Shown here: positions 55,745-64,000 of the stretch, piece after piece | Numbering within the stretch: position 1 is the stretch's first letter | Layout: each line of letters begins with the position of its first letter | Origin: Planctomycetaceae bacterium | GTDB lineage: Bacteria > Planctomycetota > Planctomycetia > Planctomycetales > Planctomycetaceae | DNA length: 64,000 bases | Direction: 5' to 3' | NCBI GenBank assembly: GCA_029243145.1 | Contig: JAQWSQ010000211.1 | Coordinates: 1-64,000 of the forward strand | Program-made: the position numbers and the translations under genes | Notes under the pieces: model-generated | What the model was told of the DNA's origin: nothing | Database searches by the model: none | What the model saw: the letters and a program-made list of their open reading frames with translations, nothing else

Positions 55745-57148
55745 ATGTTCTCCGAATTTCTAGAGCTCGCATCCGACTGGGACTTTCGCGATACCTGGAT
55801 GGCAACAACGGCTGCTCTCGCCGCGATGGCGTGTGCGATTCCGGGAACATTTCTGGTCCTTCGCCGACAAAGCTTAATGGGCGATGCACTCAGTCATACT
55901 TCGCTGTTGGGAATTATTGGTGCCATTTTATTTGCTAATGCGTTACGAGTGAGCGGCTGGATCGATGACGAAACTTATCACGCCACCCGGCATGCATTCA
56001 TGTTTGGCGGCGCAATGATCATTGGAGTCTTTTCAGCCGTTCTGACTGAGTGGATTCAAAAACTCGGACGAGTCGAAGCCAGCGCAGCGCTGGGTGTGGT
56101 TTTCACGTCGCTGTTTGCTCTTGGGCTGTTGTTGATACGCTTGGCTCCCAGCGGTTTGCACATTGATCCCGATTGTGTCTTTTATGGAACCATCGAAACG
56201 ACCGCCATTTCCGCCAATGGCGAACCGCCGCCTCCCGCAATCACCAATGGAATTATGCTGCTGATCAATCTCATCTTAGTGATCGTGTTTGCCAAAGAAC
56301 TCAAAATCAGCACGTTCGACCCGGAACTTTCCACCACGATGGGCATCAACTCCCGAGCCATGCATTACGGTTTAATGGCGGCAACCGCAGCCACACTGGT
56401 CGCGGCATTTGAAAGTGTGGGAAATATACTGGTCATTGCCTTATTAATCGTTCCGGCGGCAACCGCCCATTTATTGACAGACCGATATGCTCTACTAATT
56501 GTGATTTCTATGGTTGTCGCAGCGATATCCGCTTTTTTGGGTCATCTTTTTGCCATTACGCTTCCCGCAATGATCTTTCCACGTCTGGGGTTTGAGAATG
56601 TGCGAGATGCCTCGACCGCAGGCATGATGGCGGGAACTTGCGGCATGTTATTCCTGATGGCCGTCTTCTTCAGCCCTCGATACGGAATTGTGAGTCAGTT
56701 TTTTGAAAGAGCGCGACTTTCGGTAAAAATTGCCGGAGATGACCTGTTGGGCCTGCTCTACCGGATCGAAGAATCGCATCTGGAAGAACGCCAGATCGGT
56801 GCCACCCAACTTGTCCGTCGACATCTCGGATTGGGATGGCTCATGTCGCGTCTGGCAGTGATCAGATTGAGTTATGACCGCCAGATCGTCTCTGACCCAA
56901 GTGGTTATCATTTAACGGATAACGGTCGTATCACCGCTCGTAAACTAGTGCGATCTCACCGTCTTTGGGAAGCCTACATGGCGAAACATTTTCAGCTCCC
57001 CGATACGCACCTCCATGCCACCGCAGCACGGGTCGAACATTACTTGAATCCCGAACTTCGGTCTCAACTTGAGGACGAGTTGGAAACACCCGACGCCGAT
57101 CCACATGGCCGTGATATTCCTCAAGAACAACGCCCCTCCGACGACTGA
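55745..57148 (+). CDS. Metal ABC-3 permease fused to a DtxR/MntR-like domain
   Basis: The first 310 residues form about nine helices of the zinc/manganese/iron ABC-3 permease family (RRQSLMGDALSHTSLLGIIGA; ESVGNILVIALLIVPAATAH). From about 320 to 450 there is a soluble domain with a winged-helix core (IRLSYDRQIVSDPSGYHLTDN) and ARKLVRSHRLWEAYMAKHF, then HLHATAARVEHYL, which is the DtxR/MntR dimer and metal-site pattern. The tail is acidic. It may let cytoplasmic metal control the transporter directly. No matching ATPase or solute-binding gene is adjacent, which is odd for an ABC permease. Confidence 0.88.
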   Translation: MFSEFLELASDWDFRDTWMATTAALAAMACAIPGTFLVLRRQSLMGDALSHTSLLGIIGAILFANALRVSGWIDDETYHATRHAFMFGGAMIIGVFSAVLTEWIQKLGRVEASAALGVVFTSLFALGLLLIRLAPSGLHIDPDCVFYGTIETTAISANGEPPPPAITNGIMLLINLILVIVFAKELKISTFDPELSTTMGINSRAMHYGLMAATAATLVAAFESVGNILVIALLIVPAATAHLLTDRYALLIVISMVVAAISAFLGHLFAITLPAMIFPRLGFENVRDASTAGMMAGTCGMLFLMAVFFSPRYGIVSQFFERARLSVKIAGDDLLGLLYRIEESHLEERQIGATQLVRRHLGLGWLMSRLAVIRLSYDRQIVSDPSGYHLTDNGRITARKLVRSHRLWEAYMAKHFQLPDTHLHATAARVEHYLNPELRSQLEDELETPDADPHGRDIPQEQRPSDD

Positions 57149-57339
57149 TTGAATGAATCATTCAATTTTTGGAGCCCGGCGCGCCGATTGCTCTAGATAC
57201 GGATGTTGAAATTGACTTAACATTCACGCCGCACCAATGACCGACTTCTGAGAGATCGAGCGTCACCCTGCATACACACTGTTCATGATGAACGGTTGCA
57301 GGATGTCACGATGACCTTGCAAGGAAGGCGAGGTGTGTC

Positions 57340-58992
57340 ATGAAGCATTGTGCGCAATTGTCTCTCATGAGCACGGCACTGCTAGCCGTTTGGCTCACTC
57401 TCCAGGCTCAAGAGCCTCCCACCTCTCCGGGACCGCTCTACATCGAAGCCCTGCACGATCATGGTCTTTCCACAGACCTGGATGATCTGCTGCAATACAT
57501 CGGCAGGCTTCATCCCAACCATCAAGATCAGCAACATGTGCAACAGCTCATCGATCAATTGGGAGCGGAGAAGTTTCATGATCGGCGTGAAGCGATGTTC
57601 GCGCTCAGCGAAGCGCCCGAACTGACGCAAGTCAAACTCGCGCTTGCCGAGGTTCATACGGACCAGGAAATTCGCCGGCGTGCGCGATCACTTCGCAAGA
57701 AAAAACGTGCCGAAGGAGACTTTGTGCTCTTTGCAACGCTCCGAGCATTACGTCTACATGCGTCGCCCCGGTCGGTTCCGATGTTGATGCCTCTCATTCC
57801 TCAACTCAATGACGATTATCTGAGACAAGAGGCACGAGAAGCATTACTGGCCAGCGTCGATTCGACCGTCGAGCACGAATTACAAACGGCTTCCGACTCA
57901 CAAGATGTTTCCATCCGCGAAGTGGCTCTGGTCGCATTGGGAAGAATCGACTCTCCCGCATCAGAACCATTGCTCGAAAATTGCCTGCGCCTCGCCAATG
58001 ACCGACTCGCACTGGCTGCCGCGGAAGGACTCGCCTGGTCTGATCCAGGAAAGTCGTTGCCAACATTGATACGACTCCTCAATTCACCATCCTTCTCGAT
58101 ACGTCATCAATCTGCCACGTTATTACAAACCATCACCTCACAACAGTTCGGCTATGCCCCCTACGCAAACATCGAACAACGCCAAGAAGCAAGAGAGCTA
58201 TGGAACAACTGGCTGGTGGCTGATACCGACACTCATCAGCAACTGATTCCTTTGCAACAACGCAAGCAACGAACCGGACGAATTCTGTTGTGCCTGTTCC
58301 GTCCATTTACCGTGGCAGAGATTGATGAGTCGGGCAATTTTGTCTTTGAATCGGACCTCACACGGGCGGCATGTGGCGGTGAAGCCTGCCTGACGAACGG
58401 ACATCGTGTATTTGCTGACTGGGAACGAAAATCACTCTTGGAACTCGACGCTTATGGCCAATTGGTGCGCGAACATAAATTGCCGGGAATTCCCAACTCC
58501 TTGCACCTCTTAGATAACGGTCACATGTTGACCAGTTTGTACAATCGCAACTGCGTCTGTGAAATCTCGACCGACGGCACACTGATCTGGGAAGCCAGCG
58601 TCGATGGGCAACCCTCCGATGCACGACGACTCAGTAACGGCAACACGTTAGTCGCCGTCAACAATCGACACCATGTCTTGGAAATCAATACCGACGGTGA
58701 AACGGTCTGGGAGCTGACCGGCGATCAGGTCCGATGCCCCGAATCTGCCCGTCGTCTGGAAAATGGCAACACGTTAGTCGCCTGTGGAAGAGATGGTTGT
58801 GTGAAAGAGTATAGCCCACGAGGAGACGTTGTCTGGCAAGCCGACAAACTGCCGATGGCATACGATGCCATTCAATTAGACAACGGGCATTTATTGATCG
58901 GCTATCAATCGGGATTACGAGAACTTGATCGTGGAGGAAATATCATCCGCGATTTGAAAGTAGGCGTCGTCCGCCGTATGCACCGCTATTGA
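57340..58992 (+). CDS. Secreted HEAT-repeat plus PQQ-like beta-propeller protein
   Basis: The 550-residue protein begins with a signal peptide (residues 1-23) after GAGG at 7 bases. Residues 55-290 are HEAT-like helical repeats rich in Ala/Arg/Glu (EVALVALGRIDSPASEPLLENC). Residues 305-545 repeat an ARRLSNGNTLVAVNN-type strand unit, the arylsulfotransferase/PQQ-like propeller pattern of about six blades. Likely periplasmic and a binding or scaffold protein; no catalytic residues are clear. The upstream 190 bases and the region after its stop hold no gene. Confidence 0.8.
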   Translation: MKHCAQLSLMSTALLAVWLTLQAQEPPTSPGPLYIEALHDHGLSTDLDDLLQYIGRLHPNHQDQQHVQQLIDQLGAEKFHDRREAMFALSEAPELTQVKLALAEVHTDQEIRRRARSLRKKKRAEGDFVLFATLRALRLHASPRSVPMLMPLIPQLNDDYLRQEAREALLASVDSTVEHELQTASDSQDVSIREVALVALGRIDSPASEPLLENCLRLANDRLALAAAEGLAWSDPGKSLPTLIRLLNSPSFSIRHQSATLLQTITSQQFGYAPYANIEQRQEARELWNNWLVADTDTHQQLIPLQQRKQRTGRILLCLFRPFTVAEIDESGNFVFESDLTRAACGGEACLTNGHRVFADWERKSLLELDAYGQLVREHKLPGIPNSLHLLDNGHMLTSLYNRNCVCEISTDGTLIWEASVDGQPSDARRLSNGNTLVAVNNRHHVLEINTDGETVWELTGDQVRCPESARRLENGNTLVACGRDGCVKEYSPRGDVVWQADKLPMAYDAIQLDNGHLLIGYQSGLRELDRGGNIIRDLKVGVVRRMHRY

Positions 58993-59067
58993 GTGGACCG
59001 ATTCGTTCTCCAAGCACCGTAGATCATCATGCGTGTTGAGTGACATTGCCTCACGGAAACTAGCCAA

Positions 59068-59263
59068 GTAGGGTCCGCTTTGCGGACCGTGGAGAGGCCG
59101 ATGAACGCCTCTCCCACAAACCCACTGATGAGTGCGGACGAACTCTTGATTGCCTGACGAGTGGTCCCAGGCATTCTCAAACACTGACTCATACTCAACA
59201 TTTCCATTCCAATACTCAAAAAATATTGCACATCGAACAGACGATCCGCACAGCGGACCCTAC
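59068..59263. repeat. 196-bp element with hairpin inverted ends
   Basis: The left arm (59068-59088) is GTAGG followed by GTCCGC/GCGGAC, and the right arm (59243-59263) is its reverse complement with two mismatches in 21. Inside is a second hairpin GAGAGGC...GCCTCTC. Same design as the element at 30275. Confidence 0.7.
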
Positions 59264-59472
59264 ACAGAGATTACTCTTGGCTAACCCCTTACCATCAGAG
59301 TTGCCATTCGGAGTCATTCACCACGCCGCTCATGTGAGATTTATCTGCGACATCGGCGTGATCCGCGGTTTCATTTTCAAGATTTCTCTATCTTCTCTGC
59401 GCCGCCGCGCCGCCGCGTGAGTTCATTTTTCACTGTCGGCAATTGCAGCTATGTGAGTAAGAAACGTGTGGT
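59264..59472. repeat. Repeat-derived filler
   Basis: Near 59345-59425 the GATCCGCGGTT and CTGCGCCGCCGCGCCGCCGCG blocks are inverted relatives of the cassettes at 35895-36665. No gene is seen. Confidence 0.55.
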
Positions 59473-59674
59473 GTGGCTGAGGCGTGCTCCAGTTTGCAGT
59501 CCAGAATAAGCGGATTTTCTGGATACGCGGCGGTCTGCCTGATCACGTACATGGCCCCAGATGCAAGAGATTCTCACTGGGAATACTGGGGCTATGGGCG
59601 ATGAAACTTCCTCCGTCGTTCGAGCTAGAATTGAAAGCCATTCTCTGATGATTGACGTTTACGGCCCCAGCCAC
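59473..59674. repeat. 202-bp nested-palindrome element, full copy 2
   Basis: Ends GTGGCTGAGGC and GCCCCAGCCAC (one mismatch), with an inner pair CATGGCCCCAG (59550) and CTGGGGCTATG (59586). The length and the positions of all four blocks agree with copy 1 at 29492 to within one base. Confidence 0.75.
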
Positions 59675-59823
59675 CCTTTACATTGTCCCTACTTGCTCTT
59701 TTTATCAGTGTTCTCTGCGAACTCGGGGGCTGAAATTTCATCGAAGTTCTCGGCCAGTGAAGGGAGATGCGTCTTCTATCGCAATCGCCCTTCGTCTGAA
59801 TTCTTGCGAATCCAGCTACCCCT

Positions 59824-61026
59824 TCACAGGCCGATATCCCGTTCGTTCTGAGCGCGTTTGCGGAAGCGGCCGGGCGTTTCATCGGTCTCTCGCTTGAAGA
59901 CGACACTCATGTATTCCGGGTGCTCGAAGCCGGTCAGCTCGGCAATCCGGTCGAGCGCTAAATCGGTCTCCATCAACAGTTCTTTGATGCGTTTAATCTG
60001 CTGATTACGAATCTCACTCTGTGGAGAACGCTTAATGTACTTGCGAAATCTTCGTTCCAGCACGCTGCGAGAAAGTGGTATCTCGCGTAGCAAATCCTTG
60101 ACCGTAATGCCGTGACACGCATGCTGACGGATGAAGCGAACTGCGCTGGCAATTTGGGGATCTTCAATCGCCAGCACATCGGTGGATTGCCGAGTCGTAA
60201 TGCCGAGGGGAGGAATGATTTGTTCGTACGGCAACGCGGCCCCACCTTGCATCTGACGGTCGAGCAGCGCGGCGGCTTCGTAACCGATCTTACGAGGGTT
60301 TGGCATCACTGAGGATAAGGGAGGTTCACACATCCCACAGACGAGATCATCATCATCGACTCCAATGACGGCAATCTCTTCCGGGACCGAGGCATTGATT
60401 CGTCGGCAGGCATCGAGGACATGCTGCCCGCGCATGTCATTACAGGTAAAGACACCCAACGGACGCGGCAACCGGGACAGCCACTCGGTGATGGTGCGCT
60501 GCTGATCTTCCCACGATTCCGTTTGTGTCGCCTCCCAAGGAGATTCTAAAACATCCACCGTACAATCGGCTTCTCGCAATGCCTCACGAAAACCAGCCAG
60601 TCGACGCGCGGCCCAATCGTGACCGGTGAAGCTGCAATATCCAAAATGGCGAAAGCCACGTTCGAGCAAATGAGTGGCCGCCAGTTCTCCCACTTTTCGG
60701 TTATCAGTCCAGATATGAGGAAGACCCACGTCGCCGTAGATATCGGTGAGGTCCACGGTCGGAATTTTCAGCTTTTGCAATCGCTTGGCGAGTTCGGGAG
60801 TGGTGGAACGGCTGATGATGCCATCGCCTTTCCACTGATCAATCCATTTCGGCGGCTCAATAATGAGTTCCCTCAAATCGACATACATCGACCACGGACG
60901 ATGTTCGACGACGTAATCAGAGATTCCCCGCAGCACTTCTCGCCCATAAGCCAGAGAGGTCTCGACGATGAGCATGACATGGGGAGGGGATGAATTCCGT
61001 GATTCCACCGTGGAAGTCTTTCGCAA
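59824..61026 (-). CDS. XylR-like AraC-family sugar-responsive regulator
   Basis: The 400-residue protein has the XylR plan: residues 15-280 form a periplasmic-binding-type sensor (LIVETSLAYGREVLRGISDYV, ERGFRHFGYCSFTGHDWAARR, VIGVDDDDLVCGMCEPPLSSV), and residues 290-390 hold two AraC helix-turn-helix units (ITVKDLLREIPLSRSVLERR; RIAELTGFEHPEYMSVVFKR). It should bind a sugar and activate nearby genes. Divergent from the SDR-ABC block by 296 bases, which makes that block a probable target. The sugar is not proven to be xylose. Confidence 0.9.
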   Translation of the reverse strand: MRKTSTVESRNSSPPHVMLIVETSLAYGREVLRGISDYVVEHRPWSMYVDLRELIIEPPKWIDQWKGDGIISRSTTPELAKRLQKLKIPTVDLTDIYGDVGLPHIWTDNRKVGELAATHLLERGFRHFGYCSFTGHDWAARRLAGFREALREADCTVDVLESPWEATQTESWEDQQRTITEWLSRLPRPLGVFTCNDMRGQHVLDACRRINASVPEEIAVIGVDDDDLVCGMCEPPLSSVMPNPRKIGYEAAALLDRQMQGGAALPYEQIIPPLGITTRQSTDVLAIEDPQIASAVRFIRQHACHGITVKDLLREIPLSRSVLERRFRKYIKRSPQSEIRNQQIKRIKELLMETDLALDRIAELTGFEHPEYMSVVFKRETDETPGRFRKRAQNERDIGL

Positions 61027-61104
61027 TATTTCTCAGGACCATGATTTCAGAAGGACGAATCCTGCATTATATGATGAACTAATAGCAGATTACCAGCGAA
61101 ATAT

Positions 61105-61116
61105 ATCTCAAGAGAT
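61105..61116. promoter_or_regulatory. Candidate operator between xylR-like gene and SDR
   Basis: A perfect 12-base palindrome ATCTCAAGAGAT lies in the 296-base divergent gap, about 210 bases before the SDR start and 80 bases before the regulator start. No second matching half-site was found. Confidence 0.25.
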
Positions 61117-61322
61117 GTACGTTCCAGAGCCTTGTTTGAGGAGACTTGCAAAGTCACAATTGTCGTAAATCATGGCAAATTGCGCAGGCCACACCGCTGC
61201 AGACAGGCGGAATGCCGGGCGATTTTCGATTCCCGTCAATCGATGGTTTCAGTTACGGTTCGGTCCGCGTAAACTGAGGCCACGTCAAGAGAACGACCGA
61301 TTCCATTCCTCGGGAGACAAAC

Positions 61323-62075
61323 GTGTTTTCATTAGACGGCCGGGTGGCCCTGGTCACCGGAAGCAGCACGGGCCTCGGAAAAGCCATTGCCATCGCACTC
61401 GGAAAAGCGGGGGCGACGGTGGCGATGAACTATTACAACAACGACGAACGTGCGGCCGACGCCTTACAAGAGTTCCGCGACGCGGGCGGTCAGGGTGACA
61501 TGTTCCGAGGCAATGTCATCGATCCCGATGATGTGAATCGGCTGTATGACGAGATCAAAGAAAAGCTGGGTCCGGTTGATATTCTGGTCTGTAATGCAAC
61601 TCCCGACCAACCGCAAAAACCGATCGAAGAATACGATTGGGACTTCTACCAATCGATGCTCGACTTCTTCATCAAAAGCCCCTATCTGTTAAGTCTGGCC
61701 TGCCTTCCTCATATGAAAGAACAAAAGTGGGGAAGGATCATCAACATCACTTCGGAAGTTTTTCAGCAAGGCGTTTCGCCCTTCACGGCTTATGTCGCGG
61801 CTAAGGGAGGCCAGACTGGATTTTGCCGTTCATTGGCGCGAGAAGTTGCACCGCATCAGGTGACTGTCAACATGGTCGCACCGGGTTGGATTCCTGTCGA
61901 ACGACACGAAGACGACCCGCAAGAACTCAAAGATGGCTATTTCGCCAACATCCCCATGCAGCGTTGGGGAGTCCCCGCAGACATCGGAGCCACCGTCTGT
62001 TTTTACGCCAGCGACGAAGCCGCATTCATCACGGGACAAACCGTCTCGGTCAACGGCGGCATGACGGTCAATTAG
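61323..62075 (+). CDS. Short-chain dehydrogenase/reductase (FabG-like)
   Basis: GTG-started, 250 residues, behind GGGAGA. The classical SDR sites are [30 protein letters not shown] (NNAG replaced by CNAT), [11 protein letters not shown] for the Ser, and TAYVAAKGG for Tyr/Lys. [10 protein letters not shown]-type end is present as VNGGMTVN. Probably oxidises the sugar or alcohol brought in by the ABC importer that follows; an FabG role in fatty acid synthesis is less likely here. Confidence 0.88.
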   Translation: MFSLDGRVALVTGSSTGLGKAIAIALGKAGATVAMNYYNNDERAADALQEFRDAGGQGDMFRGNVIDPDDVNRLYDEIKEKLGPVDILVCNATPDQPQKPIEEYDWDFYQSMLDFFIKSPYLLSLACLPHMKEQKWGRIINITSEVFQQGVSPFTAYVAAKGGQTGFCRSLAREVAPHQVTVNMVAPGWIPVERHEDDPQELKDGYFANIPMQRWGVPADIGATVCFYASDEAAFITGQTVSVNGGMTVN

Positions 62076-62133
62076 AAACACGAACCACACCACACACACT
62101 GACATATTGAATTCCACGACGAGGATCGAACTT

Positions 62134-63180
62134 ATGAAACATTTATTACTGATTACTGGACTGGCCTGTCTTATTGGTATGCCTGGCTGCAATGGAGATA
62201 AGGCAGACAGCGATAAACCAACGGTGGCCTTCGTCACCAACGGTATCGCGTCCTTTTGGGTCGTTGCCGAAGCCGGAGTGAATGCTGCCGGTGAAGATTT
62301 GGACGTGAATGCGATTGTCAAGATGCCGGCTGAAGGAGTCGTCGATCAAAAACGAATTCTGGAAGACCTGCTGACGCAAGGTGTGGACGGAATCGCCGTT
62401 TCCCCCATCGATCCGGAAGGACAGCAAGACCTTCTCAATCAAGTGGGAGACGCGACGAAATACATCACGCATGATTCCGATGCCCCTGACTCGAATCGCC
62501 TGTGTTATATCGGCATGGACAATTACGATGCGGGACGCATGGCGGGTGAGTTAGTCAAAGAAGCGATTCCCGATGGTGGTGAAGTGATGATTTTTGTGGG
62601 CCGGCTCGAACAGCTCAATGCCAAACTACGACGACAAGGAGTCATTGATGTCCTGATGGATCGAGACTCTGATTCTTCGCGCTATGATGAACCTGGCAAA
62701 CCGATCGAGGGCGAAAAATACACCATTCTCGACACTCGCACGGATGGCTTCGATTTCGCCAAAGCGAAAGCACAAGCACAAGACGCCATCAATAAATACC
62801 CCAACCTCAAATGCATGGTGGGCTTGTTTGCTTACAATCCCCCCTTGATGTTGGAAGCTGTCAAAGAAGCCAAAAAAACGGAGACCATCGAAATTGTTGC
62901 CTTCGATGAAGAAGACGGAACGCTTCTGGGAATTCAAGAGGGAACGATTCACGGCACGGTCGTTCAGAATCCTTATCAATACGGATACAAATCGGTCCAA
63001 CTTCTCACTGCTCTGGCAAAGGGTGACACATCCATGATCCCCGAGGATAAATTCATCAACATCCCGGCTCGTCAAATTCGTCAGGACAACGTGCTGGATT
63101 TCTGGACCGAACTGAACAAGCTCCTGAAAAAAGATCCGCCCGCCAGTGCGAAGACATCGACAGAGGTAGAAGGGAAATGA
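62134..63180 (+). CDS. Sugar ABC transporter substrate-binding lipoprotein
   Basis: The ATG at 62134 (GAGGA upstream) starts a lipoprotein signal ending in MPGC (Cys19), giving 348 residues. The mature part is a periplasmic-binding-protein type 1 fold: [73 protein letters not shown] and [18 protein letters not shown] are the ribose/xylose-type motifs. It delivers a sugar to the importer encoded next. Its stop overlaps the ATPase start by 4 bases (ATGA). Confidence 0.92.
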   Translation: MKHLLLITGLACLIGMPGCNGDKADSDKPTVAFVTNGIASFWVVAEAGVNAAGEDLDVNAIVKMPAEGVVDQKRILEDLLTQGVDGIAVSPIDPEGQQDLLNQVGDATKYITHDSDAPDSNRLCYIGMDNYDAGRMAGELVKEAIPDGGEVMIFVGRLEQLNAKLRRQGVIDVLMDRDSDSSRYDEPGKPIEGEKYTILDTRTDGFDFAKAKAQAQDAINKYPNLKCMVGLFAYNPPLMLEAVKEAKKTETIEIVAFDEEDGTLLGIQEGTIHGTVVQNPYQYGYKSVQLLTALAKGDTSMIPEDKFINIPARQIRQDNVLDFWTELNKLLKKDPPASAKTSTEVEGK

Positions 63181-64000
63181 ACTATCCATTGCTGGAAGTT
63201 CGGATCGTCACCAAATACTTTCCCGGTGTCGTTGCGCTCAAACAGGTCAGCCTGACTCTCGAAGAAGGAGAAGTGCTGGCACTGATTGGCGAAAACGGAG
63301 CCGGGAAAAGTACGTTGATGAAGATTTTGGCCGGCATCCAGCAACCCGATCTTGGCAAGATTTTCTGGAACGGAAAAGAAGCGAACATCGATTCGGTCGA
63401 AGCCGCCATGAAGCTCGGTATCGCCCTCATTCACCAGGAATTAAATCTCGCCGACAATCTCGATATCGGCAGCAACATTTTCTTAGGCCGAGAACCTCGC
63501 AACAAACTCGGGATCATCGACCGTCGCAAGATTCGCGAGGAATCTTTGAAAGTATTGGAGCGAGTCGGTCTCGATTTTGATCCCCGCACCAGCCTAACGC
63601 GACTTTCCATCGGTCAACAACAGCTCGTCGAAATCGCCAAGGCACTTTCGATGAATGCGAAGATATTGATCATGGACGAACCGACGTCGTCGCTCTCCTC
63701 CAAAGAGACGGCCCGTCTGTTTGAAGTTGTGAAAGATTTGAAGCAACAAGGCGTCAGCGTCATTTATATTTCCCACCGTCTGGGGGAAGTGAAAGAATTG
63801 GCCGACCGTGTGGTGGTTTTTCGCGATGGTCAAAACTCGGGAGAACTGGGCAAAGAGGAAATCACGCACGAGCGCATGGTGCAATTGATGGTTGGTAGAG
63901 ATGTCTCACAACTTTACGAACGGACTCCTCATCAACCGGGGGACGAAGTTCTCAAAGTGACCGATCTGGTGACGCCCGCGTTTCCCGGCAAAAAAAACAG
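63177..64000 (+). CDS. Sugar ABC transporter ATP-binding protein (3' truncated)
   Basis: The ATG at 63177 overlaps the TGA of the substrate-binding gene. The 274 visible residues hold the first ATPase domain: Walker [15 protein letters not shown]-loop [10 protein letters not shown], signature [15 protein letters not shown], Walker [13 protein letters not shown] and the switch His in [14 protein letters not shown]. The usual RbsA/XylG-type protein has a second ATPase half, which lies beyond the window. The frame is open to the end. Confidence 0.93.
   Translation, partial: MNYPLLEVRIVTKYFPGVVALKQVSLTLEEGEVLALIGENGAGKSTLMKILAGIQQPDLGKIFWNGKEANIDSVEAAMKLGIALIHQELNLADNLDIGSNIFLGREPRNKLGIIDRRKIREESLKVLERVGLDFDPRTSLTRLSIGQQQLVEIAKALSMNAKILIMDEPTSSLSSKETARLFEVVKDLKQQGVSVIYISHRLGEVKELADRVVVFRDGQNSGELGKEEITHERMVQLMVGRDVSQLYERTPHQPGDEVLKVTDLVTPAFPGKKN

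Noticed and set aside
1-64000. tRNA, rRNA or intact insertion sequence
   Set aside because: No cloverleaf, rRNA-like stretch, transposase frame or flanking direct repeats were found by eye.

Overview
The window looks like a chromosomal segment of a planctomycete, probably order Planctomycetales near Gimesia or Rubinisphaera. The lineage is an inference from gene content: a Cys-type sulfatase, a DUF1501 protein with a Tat-like leader, a PVC-type heme-binding CxxCH protein, a secreted leucine-rich-repeat lipoprotein, WD40 and HEAT/beta-propeller secreted proteins, ThuA and XylR-type regulators, and many short dispersed intergenic repeats. No rRNA, tRNA, CRISPR array or intact insertion sequence was recognised.

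Layout. 1-8.4 kb: end of an MMPL/RND transporter, a PfkB sugar kinase, two lipoproteins on the minus strand, the repair polymerase PolX, small secreted or membrane proteins, and a 39-residue zinc-ribbon protein. 8.4-13.8 kb: a minus-strand flagellar regulatory block flhA-flhF-flhG-fliA. 14-23.8 kb: a shikimate kinase with an extra N-terminal region, a large secreted heme protein, ispH, a disrupted glmS, and two glycosyltransferases. 24-28.7 kb: pyrF, aroE and a two-component system whose NtrC-like regulator lacks the GAFTGA loop. 28.7-30.7 kb: a repeat nest around a small His/Gly/Asn-rich secreted protein. 30.7-35.8 kb: a secreted hypothetical, 5-formyl-THF cyclo-ligase, a 6PGDH-like dehydrogenase, dapA, a GspE/PilB-like protein with ruined ATPase motifs, and a SET protein. 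35.8-36.8 kb: a second repeat nest. 37-48.5 kb: sulfatase, DUF1501 protein, esterase, a WD40-Gfo/Idh/MocA fusion, CstA, ThuA, an adenylate-forming ligase. 48.5-49.3 kb: a third nest. 49.3-53.5 kb: a compact catabolic operon (dehydrogenase, SDR, sodium/solute symporter, HpaI-type aldolase). 53.5-59 kb: VWA protein, thioredoxin-like protein, a metal-ABC permease fused to a DtxR-like domain, and a HEAT/propeller protein. 59-59.8 kb: a fourth nest. 59.8-64 kb: a XylR-like regulator divergent from an SDR and a sugar ABC importer that runs off the end.

How the genes work together. The flagellar block holds the export-gate protein, the SRP-like GTPase and its MinD-like partner that set flagellar number and place, and the flagellar sigma factor. 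The 49-53 kb operon has the parts to import a sugar acid or polyol with sodium, oxidise it twice and cleave the product by retro-aldol chemistry. The 60-64 kb block looks like a sugar-sensing regulator controlling an ABC importer and a dehydrogenase.

Most unusual signals: glmS with two independent disruptive lesions; an NtrC-family regulator and a GspE-family protein that each lost a defining motif; a WD40-oxidoreductase fusion with what looks like a relict signal peptide inside; and a layered set of dispersed repeats, including two full copies of a 202-bp nested-palindrome element and two elements bounded by 21-bp inverted arms that are themselves hairpins.
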